Positions 41,480 through 51,900 of a stretch of DNA of 64,000 bases are shown one piece after another (the stretch's first letter is position 1; every line of letters begins with the position of its first letter). The notes below the pieces were generated by a model. The model did no database searches. It was not told where the DNA came from and saw only the letters and a program-made list of their open reading frames with translations. Origin of the DNA: Heterocephalus glaber (Eukaryota > Chordata > Mammalia > Rodentia > Bathyergidae); NCBI RefSeq assembly GCF_000247695.1, contig NW_004624781.1, forward strand, positions 7,905,786 through 7,969,785. Reading direction: 5' to 3'. The position numbers and the translations under genes were made by a program.

Positions 41480-44140
41480 ATTTTAAAAAAGATATTCTAA
41501 AGAGAAAATACAGTACAGCTTGGAGGAGAAGGTCTACTTAATTTCTCACCATAGCCTTTTTGTCATATAGCTTGTTGCTATGGAAAAGGCCACGAAGGTA
41601 GCAACTAAGGGAAATAAAGGATCTGGCAGGAGCAAGCACAGGGATAGTGGATTAAACAAAAATTCCTTAAGCAATTAGCAAGTAACAAGACCTATAAATG
41701 ACACACTTCACATGTTTTTCCTAACCCCTACCCCTCAGAAAGTACATGGGCCTGGTTTGCCACTATAATTTAACTCAGAAATAGAGAAGCCTGAATGGGC
41801 CTAACAAAGCCAAATCCTGGCAGACAAAATACAAGGCCATTTAGTGAGGCTGCCTCATGCCAGGAGGCATCAGCTACCTACCCACATTATCCTGGGGAAA
41901 TTATCTCCAGCTGCCTAAATTACACAGTCGATGCCCTGTGATTTCTTTGTTCTGTAGAGCCTGAGGGAGATGGGATAATGAGGTATCAGAAGAGGTGGAG
42001 AACAGCCCCTTGTGGGGGTCCAGGCAGGGAGGCGACTGAGCTCTCTGGTGCAGCCTCAGTGGGAGCAGCCTGGGAGTGAGGCTCTGCCTAAACTGGTCTG
42101 AAATGATTGCCATGGGAGAAAAGGCTACTTGCCAAGTTCCTTAATAGCTTCTGCCCATCATTGTTACAGCAGCTTTATCAACCAGGGCAGGGCCAGGACC
42201 TGTTTTTAAAAGTGTAAGCACTGAGACCAGAGGGTTCAACATTTCCCAGATCTGGTCACATCCAATGACTAACAAAGACAATCCCCACTGTGTCCCTCAG
42301 GAATGATTACAGAAGTGTAAACATCAGTGCCAGAGGGACCACCGAGATCGTGCAGTGCAACCTCCTCATTTTACAAAACAAGAGACTAAGGCGGAGACTA
42401 GGAAAACGACCTCAGCAGGGCAAGGAACACCAAGGCTCTCTAACAGGGCCTTTCCCCTCAGAACCATTTCCAAGCTAAGCTACCTAGGTCACACCAGAAC
42501 TATATTTATGGCCTAAGTGTCTCTCGCTTCAGGAACTCAGTATTTGTTAAAGGACAGCATTAGTTGGAGACTAAGAGGTTTTTGTTACTGAAATAGCAAA
42601 AGTCTTATTTGAAACGAGCTTACTTGGCAAGCCCACCACCTGGCCACCTGTGCTGCCTGCCCTGGCTTTGCTGGGGGGAGAACCTGGTGAGGAGAGGTAG
42701 GTGAAAGTGTGCAAGAGCAGGGCATCTCTCTCCTTGGGAGATTAGTTTGTCTTGTAATTTGCAAAATGAAACTCAAAAATCTTGTGACTGAAATTTCTCC
42801 TTAGGGCTTCAGGATTTCAATATAGGACAGTGGACAGATAAGGTAATCCACAGGGTGTATGAACACATCCTTCCCTGAAGCAGCCCTAGGAGCAAGTGGT
42901 AGGTGGGCAGAATGTGTGGGCTGCTGCTTTTGGTGGAGGAAGGGTGGGAGAAAGTAGGTATTGATTTCCCTAATGTTTCCTTTGTGTGGCTGCTGTTGCC
43001 ATGTGGTGGTCTGTTGCTATGAAGATTTATGGTGCCAGACAATGGCTGGTAGGCTCTTTCTGACTGTGCTGTTGGTAGAGCTATTTCTGCAGGAGTCAGG
43101 CCAGTAAGCAACTGGCTAAGCAGCAGAGGAAGCTTGGTCACCATGGGCCATCTCTCTACCTGAGTGCTGCCTGAGGAAAGACTGAAGGTGAAAGGGCATT
43201 AATTATAGCCTGAGAAAGAAAAGTCAGTGCTCAGCCACCTTACTTTTCCAGTACAGATATCTAAAATTAGCTATTTCACAGTTCACACACATACTCTCCT
43301 GCCTCAGAAGCCAACAGAATAAACCAAGGGTAACTACCACGGTGACTGTTTTCATGAAAGAAGATTAATGGAGAACCCTCCCCTGGAGCTAGCAGGATAA
43401 AGACCCACAGCGGCAAGAGGATCTGCAGTCAGCTGAGGGTGAACAATCACTGGGGCAGGTTCTCACCAGAGCCACCACCGGCAAACTAACTTCCCGTTGA
43501 GCAAAACCACTGCCTATTACTCTGATAATGAGAAAACTGCAACCCACAGACCAAAGAGCAGGGCTCGACCAGAGTCTGAAGCAGGACCAAATGTTTTCCT
43601 GGGTAACAAGATGTCATCTACTTTTTCATCCTCTTTACCCTCCCACATATGCAAAGTTCTTGCCATCTCAGAGTAGGCACACACTGGCCACAGCATGAGC
43701 CACTAGTTACATAGGGCTGCTTCAAGTGAATTTGAACAATTCATTTCCTCAGACCGGCCCGCCACATTTCAGGTGCTCAGAGGCTACCATTCTGGACAGA
43801 ACAGCTCCATCACAGACAGTTCAATGGTCAGTGCACGTTTAGTCCAAGCTTTTATAAGTCAGAAACCTAAATACAGAAGCAGTTAACTTAGCCAAGATCA
43901 CAGTTTAAGGTCCATGTTCTAGGACCCAGCTGCCCCACCTCTAGTTCAGAGACAGCAGTACTGTACTATGCCTCTGCAGTACTATGATTTCTTCTTAAAT
44001 AGTTCCAGACACCTTTATTTGTTGGACTAGAACTGTATGAGATAGAGGTGGGGCGCACCTATGTTTACTTGTACATGTAAATGACAAAGCCTTTGTGAAA
44101 AAACTGAAAACTTCCTTCTTCCCATCAATTCATGAAATGA
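41480..44140. other. SINE-free intron 3 segment, candidate regulatory island
   Basis: 2.66 kb without B1 or ID in an intron that averages several per kb. 42310-42440 contains an ancient-repeat-like stretch (agggaccaccgagatcgtgc ... ctcattttacaaaacaagag). A 111-codon open frame on the minus strand at 42809-43144 has no recognisable family and no convincing splice context, so it is not called as an exon. Confidence 0.45.
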
Positions 44141-44151
44141 GAATTTGAAGC

Positions 44152-44405
44152 TGGGTACAGTGGCTCATGCTTGTAATTCCAGTTAATAGGGAGACAGACA
44201 GGAGGGTAGAAAGTTAAGAGGCCATTTATGGCAATTTAGGTCAAGAACTGTCTCAAAAAAGTGTTTTAGCCAGGTGTTGTGCCACACGCCTGTAATCCCA
44301 GCACTTGGGAGGCTGAAGAGGACTGCCATGAGTTTAAGAACACCGTAGGCTACACAGTGACTTCAAGGCCAGCCTGAACTACATAGTGAGATGCTGTCTC
44401 AAATA
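44152..44405 (+). repeat. Two B1 SINEs
   Basis: 44152-44256 (gctgggtacagtggctcatg ... agaactgtctcaaaaaagtg) and 44266-44405 (gccaggtgttgtgccacacg ... gatgctgtctcaaataaaac). Confidence 0.78.
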
Positions 44406-44822
44406 AAACCAAATATATAATTAATAAAGAGAATTCAGTTTTGGAAGACAGGTCAAGATTACTGCATAGATTTTCACACCTGCTGAGATACAAAGGAGCC
44501 ACACTCACTTCAGCCTCAGAAACACCGTAAGGCCTTATGACGGGATCTCTAAAGGAGATCCAGACTCATTTCAGAAATGTTCCAAGCATAATTTCTAAAT
44601 GGTGTGGGAGGATTAATCTAGATAAATGACTATTAAAATTTTTTTAAACAGAAGAATCATTTTTAAATGAGGTTTTTTAAGAAGCCTGACATGAAATCTT
44701 CTAAAAGCAACCACTATGCGCTGTGGCTGGCAGAGTGGCTGCAGCAGGAGCCAGGGCCTGCCCATTTGGCACCCTGGCTGCTATGGTTACCATGAGATTT
44801 CTCTATGTACCAGTTTCTCAGA

Positions 44823-45201
44823 GGAGTGGAATCCCAGCCTCTGAGAGGCTGAGGCTGGAGGATAGCAAGTTTAAGCCCAGCTGGGGCAATTTAACGATTT
44901 AAAGAGGGACCTTGTCTCAAAATAAAAAAAAAAAAAATTTAAAAAAAGGCTGGAGATGTAGCTCAGTGCAAATGCTCTGGGGTTCAAGCTCTAGTACTAC
45001 CAAAAAAAAAAAAGTTTCCCAGAGTATAATTTCTTTTATCTGAAGATTCTATCTCTGACTTTTATAATTTCAAAAGAGTAGTGGTGAAAGTCACTAAATT
45101 GGCCAGGCAATCTGAATTTGAATTGGGTTCAAACTTGAAATCCTTCTGACTCGGCCTCCTGAGTGCTGAGATCAAAGGTGTGCATCACTACACCCTGCTC
45201 T
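44823..45201. repeat. B1-dID dimer (+) and B1 (-)
   Basis: 44823-45012: ggaatcccagcctctgagag ... gagatgtagctcagtgcaaa with A tail. 45085-45201: reverse B1 (gtcactaaattggccaggca ... aaggtgtgcatcactacacc). Confidence 0.75.
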
Positions 45202-45444
45202 TTTAGATCTTCAGAGAATGATTTTTGCAGGAAATCTTCTGTTACTTGAAGATGAAAAGAACATGAAGCAATTCTGATGTCAGACCTTTGCCTAATGACA
45301 ATTCAGGTGAAGACCCTCTGGGGGGTTTTCTTTGCCATAATATACCATGGCTGAACATTTCTCTTTCCCTGAAAATGAAAGGGGGAAAGACAATGTAAGG
45401 AGTAATAAGCCTCGAAACACAATACAGTAAGTGGGAGAAAATGT

Positions 45445-45757
45445 TTGGTTTTTTTGGTACCAGGATCGAATTCAGGACCTTGCACTTTCGAGGCAGGCGG
45501 GGGCACCACTAAGCTAAATCCCTGGCGAGAAAATCTGGTTTTAAAAGAACCACAAGCTGGCTGTGGTGGTTCATGACTATCATTCCAGCATTCTGGAAGG
45601 CTGAGGCAGGAAGATGGTGAGTTCTAGCCCAGCCTGGGCAACTTCACATGACTCTGTCTCAAAATTAAAGAAAACAAAATAAGATAAAGTGAGGAGGGGC
45701 TGGGAAGAACTTCAATGTGAAGACCATGAATTCAACCCCCAGTGCCACAGTGGGGAA
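45445..45757. repeat. ID SINE (-) and B1-dID (+)
   Basis: 45445-45525 reverse ID (ttttttggtaccaggatcga ... ccactaagctaaatccctgg) with gagaaaat on both flanks. 45553-45757 B1-dID (gctggctgtggtggttcatg ... aattcaacccccagtgccac). Confidence 0.82.
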
Positions 45758-45979
45758 AAATGCAAAAACAAAAATAAAAAAACACAGAACTTCAAATCTT
45801 ACAGATTTTGACAAACGAGAGTTATCTTAAATATGCTGAAAGCAGAATTTATTCTGAATTTTAGAGAATTTTGGAGTATTTTGACTCCCAAATTCAAGCA
45901 TTACACTATCTGTCAGATATATATTAACATAGGTTAAGAAATGATGACAACATGGATGTAAACATTCATTCAAATATTT

Positions 45980-46209
45980 TTTCTTTCCAGTACTGGGGAT
46001 TGAATCTACTCTAGGTAAATTCTCTACCACTGAACCACATCCTCACCTTCCCCCTCTTTTTTTTTTTTTTTTGAGACAGGGTCTCACTATTTAGTTCAGG
46101 CTGGCCTTGAACTCACTATGTACCCCAGGCTGACCCTAAACTCATGGCGATCCTCCTGCCTCAGCCTCTCGAGTGCTGGGATTATAGGTGTGTATCATCA
46201 TGCGTGGCC
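45980..46209 (-). repeat. dID-like and B1 SINEs
   Basis: 45980-46048 (ccagtactggggattgaatc ... accactgaaccacatcctca) and 46064-46209 (tttgagacagggtctcacta ... gggattataggtgtgtatca). Confidence 0.78.
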
Positions 46210-46214
46210 TGAGA

Positions 46215-46640
46215 AAATATATTTGAGTGCCTATTATAGGTGGCAGATGTTCAGTGTTGGGGACACAATCATGAGCTAAACAGAGTCCCTAATCTTACAG
46301 AATGTCTAAAACAGTGGAAGAGAGACATTTTAAATTAAAAAAGGGGCTATTTAAAATGACTATTCACACTTGCCTAGGAGGTGCTCACAGTTCCTAAGGT
46401 TCAATCCCCCGCACCACAGAAAGTAGAAGAAAGGAGAAAACCCATGTAATTACTATATAAACAATTTTACAAACTGTGATGAGAGCTGTGAAACTGTGAA
46501 ATAAAGTCCAGGGCACATTAAGAGTACCTAACATGGGAATCTGGTGATAGCTGTTCATTGGCAACCTGACAGGAGAGCCATTCAGAGCTGGATGGAAGGA
46601 AAACAGGGATCCTCCAAGAGAAAGGGCACTCACGATCCTC
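46215..46640 (+). repeat. L2 LINE relic
   Basis: ttgagtgcctattataggtg, gttggggacacaatcatgag, cagagtccctaatcttacag and, further on, aaactgtgatgagagctgtg follow the L2 3' consensus order (size-of-pool phrases about 'tattgagcacctactatgtg ... ggacacaacagtgaac'). It is diverged. Confidence 0.55.
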
Positions 46641-46882
46641 AGGGAGTGAAAAGGGTGAGGCTTGTTCTTCAAATGTTTTTGTCAGGTTTATATTTTGCCC
46701 TTGGCAAAAACTCATCACCATGAATATGAGTAGAACATAAAGACAGGGCACTGATGTATTCTATTTTCCATATATGGAGGCAACGGGCCCTGAAGGTTTC
46801 TGGGTGGCACAGAGATACAGTCTGGATATTTCTGTCATTCCAACAGGGTCTGGGTATTAATACATTCGGCCACAGGCAGATT

Positions 46883-47075
46883 ACATTTTTTTCTTTTTTT
46901 TTCGTAGCGGGGTCAAACTCAGGTCCTTGCGCTTGTGAGGCAGACATGGGGCCACACAGATTATATTTAATTTTTAAATTTTTATTTATTTATTTATTTG
47001 GGTAGCAGGGATCGAACTTGGGACCCTGTGCTTATGAGGCAGGTGGCAGAAACACTGAGCTAAATCCCCGGCTGA
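46883..47075 (-). repeat. Two reverse ID SINEs at one locus
   Basis: 46883-46958 (cgtagcggggtcaaactcag ... ggcagacatggggcc, 5' end missing) and 46983-47075 ((tatt)n, gggtagcagggatcgaactt ... cactgagctaaatccccggc). acagattatatttta-like flanks mark the target duplication of the second. Confidence 0.82.
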
Positions 47076-47145
47076 ACAGATTATATTTTAAAAACTGCAC
47101 ATCTACTTTGTGATTTCTAGATTGCATATTGTTTGTTTGATTTTG

Positions 47146-47250
47146 ATTCTTTGAGGCAGGATCGCAGGCTAGCCTTGAACTCATGGCGATCCTCCTGCCT
47201 CAGCCTCCTGAGTGCTGGGATTACAAGCGTGTGCCATCATGCCTGGTACA
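47146..47250 (-). repeat. B1 SINE fragment
   Basis: Reverse B1: tttgaggcaggatcgcaggc ... attacaagcgtgtgccatca. Confidence 0.78.
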
Positions 47251-47284
47251 AGACTGTGGACTGTGTAACACATTCAGGATCAAC

Positions 47285-47377
47285 CTCTAGAGCAGCGACG
47301 GCGAACCTTTTAGAGCTTTCAATGTTAACAGCCTGTTGTGGCACTTGTCCCATAGGTTTACCACCACTGCTCTAGTC
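47285..47377. mobile_element. Short non-autonomous hAT-type DNA transposon (MITE)
   Basis: The element is 77 bp (47293-47369). Its left end is CAGCGACGGCGAACCT; the right end, reverse complemented, is CAGTGGTGGTAAACCT. That is 11 of 16 identical, and every mismatch is a transition, as CpG decay would give. It is flanked by 8-bp duplications ctctagag and ctctagtc (6 of 8). CAG-type ends with an 8-bp duplication are the hAT signature. The right end, aacctatgggacaagtgcca on its own strand, resembles my memory of the OposCharlie3 group. No transposase is encoded. Confidence 0.7.
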
Positions 47378-48283
47378 ACCTTTTCTCTACCTTCTCTAAA
47401 TCAATTTCTACCACAATCTATAATTTTGTTTTTGTTTTTAGCATGATCTCAAGCATATGATAAATCCTCATCTGCAATGTTATTCTGAAAACGGAAGTTT
47501 TACTATATCCCTAATGATCAGAGAGCCAGGAGTTCTTCCCCAGGAAACACATCAGCACCTATTGAATTGAGAACTTGAATGACAAGAAAAGATCCAAGAG
47601 AATGGACTTTTGTCAGAATGGCCAGAATGAAAGGCCTGAATTTCTTTGGGCAGGCTGACAAGTTTGCTCTGTGATAATCAGAGGTAATTAGCTGTGCTCC
47701 TCTGGGCCTCTCAACCTGAGTCAGTATGCTTTCAAAGTCTGCTTACTGATGCAGAGACACGACAGCGCTGAGGCCCAGACTCTCCAAGCACATATAGTCT
47801 GACGAGGACCTGGATTCTTTATTGGAAGGATGAACTGGAACACTTGCCACCAGATGTTACCAAGAGATCTGAAATACTTGGTTAAGTACCTTTGCTCTCC
47901 TGTTTTATTTTTTTGCTGTTCTTTTTTTTTTTTTTTTTTTAGCTTTATGAACTTCCAAAACAGAACATGTATTCCCAGGGGGCAAATGGAACATATAGGA
48001 AGTCTGGATGGCAGCCTTGGACAGCAGCAACCTACAACAAACCAACGGTGTGGTGGAAGCCTTGAAAACCAGACCATGAGAACATTTCCCTGTTGGCTGG
48101 GTCTATAAAATCTGTACTAAGTGATAGATGCATGAAGCAGTTTAGGGGTCTGGGCAATGAGCCAACCAGAAGGAGGAAGGAGCTGGGTACCCCTCCAGGT
48201 GTTAAAAGATGGCAAGAGCTGCATACTCAGTGAGCCAGCATTCAGCCAATTTATTTACTTGGGTTTTTGTTTTGTTTTGTTCT

Positions 48284-48548
48284 GTTTTGTTTTGTTTGAG
48301 ACAGGGTCTTGTGATATAGTTCAGGCTGGTCTCAAACTCATGATGGTCCTCCTGCCTTAGCCTCCGGAGTGCTGGGATTTAAGGTGTGTGTCACTACACC
48401 CAGCCTAGTAAATGTTTTTCTATTTTATATAATAATAATGTTATATAATGTAGAAGGTATATAACAATGTTATATAATAATAACGTTTTATTTATTTTGA
48501 TTTTTTGAGGCGTGGTTCAGGCTGACCTTGAACTCACTCTGTGGCCCA
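48284..48548 (-). repeat. B1 SINE and B1 fragment
   Basis: 48284-48405 reverse B1 (gagacagggtcttgtgatat ... ttaaggtgtgtgtcactaca) preceded by a ttttg-type tract 48261-48297. 48490-48548 is a fragment (tgaggcgtggttcaggctga). Confidence 0.72.
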
Positions 48549-48782
48549 GAAGAGTGACTGTTCTCTATTCCCTTTACTTCCTCAGCTGTTCTTTTATTTA
48601 CTGACCTCAATTTAATTTATAATCTAAATCTCCTATATAAAATTATAGAAAGGGTACAGAGAGTACACACAGTTTAAATTACCTAGCAAGTAGCAATTAA
48701 GTGATTACCTAAGTACCAGGACCAACACTATGGAACAGTTATGAAGGAGAGATAATTAATCTAAAAAACTGACACTGGGGTG

Positions 48783-48842
48783 GGAATGTGTAGTTTAGTA
48801 GTAGATTGTTTGCCTACTTGTGATCCCAAGCACTGCAGAAAC
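48783..48842 (+). repeat. ID-like fragment near exon 3
   Basis: aatgtgtagtttagtagtag ... tgatcccaagcactgcag has ID A-box/B-box spacing but is strongly diverged. Confidence 0.4.
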
Positions 48843-49045
48843 ACAGAAAAGTAATAAAATGAATAAAAAACTGGCACTGGCATTCTCTAGGAGCGGGAGA
48901 TTCTGCTAGGATGCTGTTGCTATCCTCTGTGTGCGTTAAGTCTAAGACCCCTTGTAAATGCAGGCAGTATTCACAACAGCAAGCCCTTATTGTCTCCTCG
49001 GTAGAAGCAGGTGGAGAGGGGTGGGAAGCCATGTATAGCACTTAC

Positions 49046-49271
49046 CGTCTTCTGTTTCCTGCCACACAATTCCTTCAAGGTTGACGCTGGTTCCAGGTTC
49101 ACAGGGGCCCAAGCACTCAGGCTCTGTGGCTAGAGCCACATCACACGTGTTGACCCCAACGGATCGGGTACGAACCATGATCTGCTCACAGGGAGATGAG
49201 ATGTCATTATTGACCACTGGTACCAAAAGGTGCAGTGGCAGCACCGCCGGTGTGGAGACAGGGGACTCCAT
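49046..49271 (-). CDS. ZNF609: ZNF609 coding exon 3
   Basis: The exon has 226 nt and starts in phase 0. It reads [16 protein letters not shown]... to ...[13 protein letters not shown] and then leaves one base for a split Gly codon. The acceptor is a pyrimidine-rich tract ending ccccacag immediately before ATG, and the donor is acg|gtaagt. The ATG at the first codon is not the normal start: in the family this Met follows ...VKSEK of the preceding exon (human exon 2, which carries the real start and forms circ-ZNF609). That exon is not in the window; intron 2 runs from 49272 past 64000. The segment is conserved and precedes the zinc finger, and I know of no named domain in it. Confidence 0.93.
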
Positions 49272-49344
49272 CTGTGGGGCAAGAGAGAGTAGTGGCTGAG
49301 CTGCAGGGAGATCATATAGAGGAAATACTCCCCCACCCCAAACT

Positions 49345-49520
49345 ATTTTTTGGTACTGGATATTGAACCCAGACCCTCTCCAGTGAGCTACATCCCCAAC
49401 CCTTTCTCAAAAAAACTTTAAAAAAAACTTTTTAGACAGGGCCTTGCTAAGTCACTTAGTTGCCCAGGCTGGGCTTGAACCTGTGATTCTTCTGCCTCAG
49501 CCTCCTAGAGTGCTGGGACA
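49345..49520 (-). repeat. B1-dID dimer SINE in intron 2
   Basis: Reverse dID (ttttttggtactggatattg ... agtgagctacatccccaacc) plus reverse B1 (agacagggccttgctaagtc ... cctcctagagtgctggga). It lies about 75 bp upstream (gene sense) of the exon 3 acceptor. Confidence 0.8.
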
Positions 49521-49543
49521 TCCAACTAAAGAAATAACTTTTT

Positions 49544-49626
49544 GGGACCGGGGATTTAGCTCAGTGGTACCGACACCTGCCTTGCAAGAGCAAGGTCCTG
49601 GGTTCGATCCTCAGTACCAAAAAAAA
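49544..49626 (+). repeat. ID SINE
   Basis: gggaccggggatttagctca ... gggttcgatcctcagtacc plus A tail. Confidence 0.88.
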
Positions 49627-49939
49627 GGAAATGCCTTTTTGTATTTAATCTAATCATATATCCTTTGTTGCTATAATGCAGCAGCTCCAAATAGAAGACT
49701 TTGGTCCTTCAAGTTCTAGCTGATGACATTATTACAAATCTAGTGTTTAGATGAGAGCACCCTGTGCTAGGTGTAGCTCTACTATGCATACTGACTGATC
49801 TTCTCTGAAGATTAACTATGAAACCAATCAACATAAAATGAGAGTCAAGCACTGGGATTCTTTCCCCTTAGGAAAGGCTTTTCACAGATTAAACGTGGTC
49901 TTGAACAGAAACATTCAGAGATGGCCACACATGCATCCA

Positions 49940-50931
49940 NNNNNNNNNNNNNNNNNNNNNNNNNNNNNNNNNNNNNNNNNNNNNNNNNNNNNNNNNNNNN
50001 NNNNNNNNNNNNNNNNNNNNNNNNNNNNNNNNNNNNNNNNNNNNNNNNNNNNNNNNNNNNNNNNNNNNNNNNNNNNNNNNNNNNNNNNNNNNNNNNNNNN
50101 NNNNNNNNNNNNNNNNNNNNNNNNNNNNNNNNNNNNNNNNNNNNNNNNNNNNNNNNNNNNNNNNNNNNNNNNNNNNNNNNNNNNNNNNNNNNNNNNNNNN
50201 NNNNNNNNNNNNNNNNNNNNNNNNNNNNNNNNNNNNNNNNNNNNNNNNNNNNNNNNNNNNNNNNNNNNNNNNNNNNNNNNNNNNNNNNNNNNNNNNNNNN
50301 NNNNNNNNNNNNNNNNNNNNNNNNNNNNNNNNNNNNNNNNNNNNNNNNNNNNNNNNNNNNNNNNNNNNNNNNNNNNNNNNNNNNNNNNNNNNNNNNNNNN
50401 NNNNNNNNNNNNNNNNNNNNNNNNNNNNNNNNNNNNNNNNNNNNNNNNNNNNNNNNNNNNNNNNNNNNNNNNNNNNNNNNNNNNNNNNNNNNNNNNNNNN
50501 NNNNNNNNNNNNNNNNNNNNNNNNNNNNNNNNNNNNNNNNNNNNNNNNNNNNNNNNNNNNNNNNNNNNNNNNNNNNNNNNNNNNNNNNNNNNNNNNNNNN
50601 NNNNNNNNNNNNNNNNNNNNNNNNNNNNNNNNNNNNNNNNNNNNNNNNNNNNNNNNNNNNNNNNNNNNNNNNNNNNNNNNNNNNNNNNNNNNNNNNNNNN
50701 NNNNNNNNNNNNNNNNNNNNNNNNNNNNNNNNNNNNNNNNNNNNNNNNNNNNNNNNNNNNNNNNNNNNNNNNNNNNNNNNNNNNNNNNNNNNNNNNNNNN
50801 NNNNNNNNNNNNNNNNNNNNNNNNNNNNNNNNNNNNNNNNNNNNNNNNNNNNNNNNNNNNNNNNNNNNNNNNNNNNNNNNNNNNNNNNNNNNNNNNNNNN
50901 NNNNNNNNNNNNNNNNNNNNNNNNNNNNNNN
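49940..50931. other. Assembly gap (992 N)
   Basis: All positions are N. Translations running through it are artefacts. The true length of the missing sequence is unknown. Confidence 1.
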
Positions 50932-50960
50932 GCATATGAAAAAGGCCAGGCCTCAAGATA

Positions 50961-51453
50961 AAGATGCAATGGCCAGACCACTGAGCTACATCCCCAGCCC
51001 ATTCAGATTTTCTATTTAGACATTTTGCAGCAGAGAAAAGAATGCCAGTTCACTGGGTATTATTTTGCCCAGGATTACCTGTTGGAAAACTTAAAGAATC
51101 AAATTAGTGTAATTTATAGTAATAATCTAGAATAATTTTTTAGAACATTATATTTCCCAAAGGTTAAATACATTATATGTGAAAACACAAGTTTACTTTG
51201 GGGAATGGGAAGAAAAACAAAGGGAAAAAATAAAAACAAAAACAAAAATAATAAAAAAGAAAAACAAAGGGGAGATTTGGATAGGGTGTATAAACAAATA
51301 ATTTAGCTATAATAAAACAAGATAATATAGCTGAGTCAAAGATTGTTATGTTCAAGAATGAAAATGTTTTGAAGAACAGTTTCAAGTTGTTATACTTTAT
51401 TATAATAAAAAGATCATAAAGTTTTAAAAAAAAAAAAAAGATCCAATGGCCAG
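50961..51453 (+). mobile_element. Poly(A)-tailed retrocopy of unknown parent with target duplication
   Basis: The body (50977-51437) ends in A12 and carries AATAAA at 51404-51409, 17 nt before the tail. It is bounded by aagatgcaatggccag (50961-50976) and aagatccaatggccag (51438-51453), a 16-bp duplication with one mismatch. The first ~24 bp are an antisense ID end (ccactgagctacatccccag), so the 5' end is chimeric or a template switch. The remaining ~430 bp is AT-rich and matches no family I recognise; a retrotransposed 3'UTR is the simplest reading. Confidence 0.62.
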
Positions 51454-51900
51454 GCCTACATGCCTCCCTAAGGGATAAGTAGTAACTTAGAATTGTACCA
51501 TAATTAGCATTACCTGGTGCAGTAAAGTCCAGATAGACACCAGTCACCCAGGTGGGTGATCAGAGCATCCAGACCCATTTCATCCCAAAAATGCCTTTGT
51601 TTTTCCCATGTACCCTCGTTATGTTACCTGATTACCTATTGGAGCAATATGAGCTAAGCAGCTATACTTATAATCCTATAGGTTGATGGGAGTTTGACCC
51701 ACGTTGTACCCAGATTGTGATTTTGATGTATAAATTACGCCTGACAAAGAGTCCCAGGGGCAACCCATTTTCAGGACCCCTCTGGTCTCTCAGGAGCTAT
51801 TCCTATTCCCCAATAGACCTTTTCTACTCTTAACTTCCTTTGTCCTTTGGAATTCATTCTTCCATTGCAGGGGACACAAACTTGGCGTATCTGACACCTA
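51454..51900 (+). mobile_element. Possible ERV LTR region
   Basis: The layout is LTR-like: tgagctaagcagctatactt, tataaa at 51729-51734, then about 45 nt on aggacccctctggtctctca, then ccaatagaccttttctactc (weak poly(A)-signal variant) and ttcattcttccattgcagg. The left flank of the retrocopy (tgaaaaaggccaggcctcaa) probably belongs to the same element and runs into the gap. Neither end nor a coding region could be fixed. Confidence 0.35.

Larger units (their letters stand above)
420..49271 (-). other. ZNF609: ZNF609 gene body (exons 3 to last exon), 5' part outside window
   Basis: This is the minus-strand gene that organises the window. Seven coding exons were joined by eye at GT-AG sites: 49046-49271, 14895-14982, 9333-11670, 7495-7861, 5895-6070, 5498-5714 and 4724-4797. 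They total 3,486 nt, or 1,161 codons plus stop, with compatible phases throughout. The peptide matches zinc finger protein 609 as I remember it (human protein about 1,411 residues), so about 250 N-terminal residues are missing upstream. The family protein is nuclear, with one C2H2 finger and long low-complexity regions. It is reported to associate with NIPBL and the Integrator complex and to act in neuronal migration and thymocyte gene control. In human the convergent neighbour past the 3' end is OAZ2, which would lie left of this window. Confidence 0.95.

Noticed and set aside
42809..43144. 111-codon minus-strand open frame in intron 3 as an extra exon
   Set aside because: No homology recognised and no clear acceptor/donor pair in frame with ZNF609. 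Kept only as part of the SINE-free island.
49261..49271. ATG at exon 3 as the normal ZNF609 start
   Set aside because: It follows a strong acceptor, and the known protein has about 250 residues before this Met.
49838..51019. Long open frames across 49838-51019 on both strands
   Set aside because: They consist almost wholly of N from the assembly gap and have no meaning.
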